Positions 5,577 to 5,580 of a stretch of DNA of 5,580 bases are shown here, one piece after another. Location of the stretch: the NCBI GenBank assembly GCA_030052355.1, contig JASIGS010000432.1:1-5580 (forward strand). Reading direction: 5' to 3'. This stretch comes from Streptosporangiaceae bacterium (GTDB lineage Bacteria; Actinomycetota; Actinomycetes; Streptosporangiales; Streptosporangiaceae). Under the pieces are notes generated by a model. The model did not search any database. It was given only the letters and a program-made list of their open reading frames with translations, and was not told the origin of the DNA. Each line of letters starts with the position of its first letter. Within the stretch, counting starts at the first letter, position 1. A program made the position numbers and the translations under genes.

Positions 5577-5580
5577 CTCC

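Overview
The window looks like chromosomal DNA from a high-GC actinobacterium. Codon third positions are almost all G or C, GTG is used as a start codon, plus-strand genes are packed with overlapping stops and starts, and the minus-strand gene is an actinobacterial-looking cell-wall amidase. The order (perhaps Streptosporangiales-like) is a guess. There are no tRNAs, rRNAs, CRISPR arrays or mobile elements, and no gene-free stretch over 300 bases.

Plus strand, 1-4562: a tightly packed operon. It opens with the 3' end of an unidentified gene (to 111) whose last 36 codons encode a degenerate 12-residue Gly/Pro repeat. Next come an ACMSD-type amidohydrolase (108-1103), an M24 'pita-bread' family protein with a changed metal site (1112-2545), and the alpha (2542-3594) and beta (3582-4562) subunits of a thiamine-diphosphate 2-oxoacid dehydrogenase E1. 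The junctions are GTGA (4-nt overlap), an 8-nt gap, ATGA (4-nt overlap) and a 13-nt overlap, so the genes are almost certainly co-transcribed and partly translationally coupled.

Minus strand, 4569-5576: a membrane-anchored or exported N-acetylmuramoyl-L-alanine amidase-like protein (Amidase_3 fold). It converges on the operon with only 6 bp between the two stop codons.

Functionally, the operon reads as a small-molecule catabolic unit. A metal-dependent hydrolase or decarboxylase and an M24 enzyme (hydrolase, or lyase as in DddP) would process a substrate, and the E1 heterotetramer would oxidatively decarboxylate a resulting 2-oxo acid or cleave an acetoin-like product. No E2 or E3 gene is visible, so partner subunits must be encoded upstream of the window or elsewhere. 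The substrate cannot be read from the sequence.

The most interesting points are: loss of a normally invariant metal-binding Asp (to Cys281) in the M24 protein; a long GC-rich hairpin and possible anti-Shine-Dalgarno pairing just before the E1-alpha gene, inside a low-complexity M24 tail with abnormal codon use; and a zinc-ligand His replaced by Tyr201 in the amidase. I see no clear evidence of an entirely new system; the operon combination itself is the best candidate.
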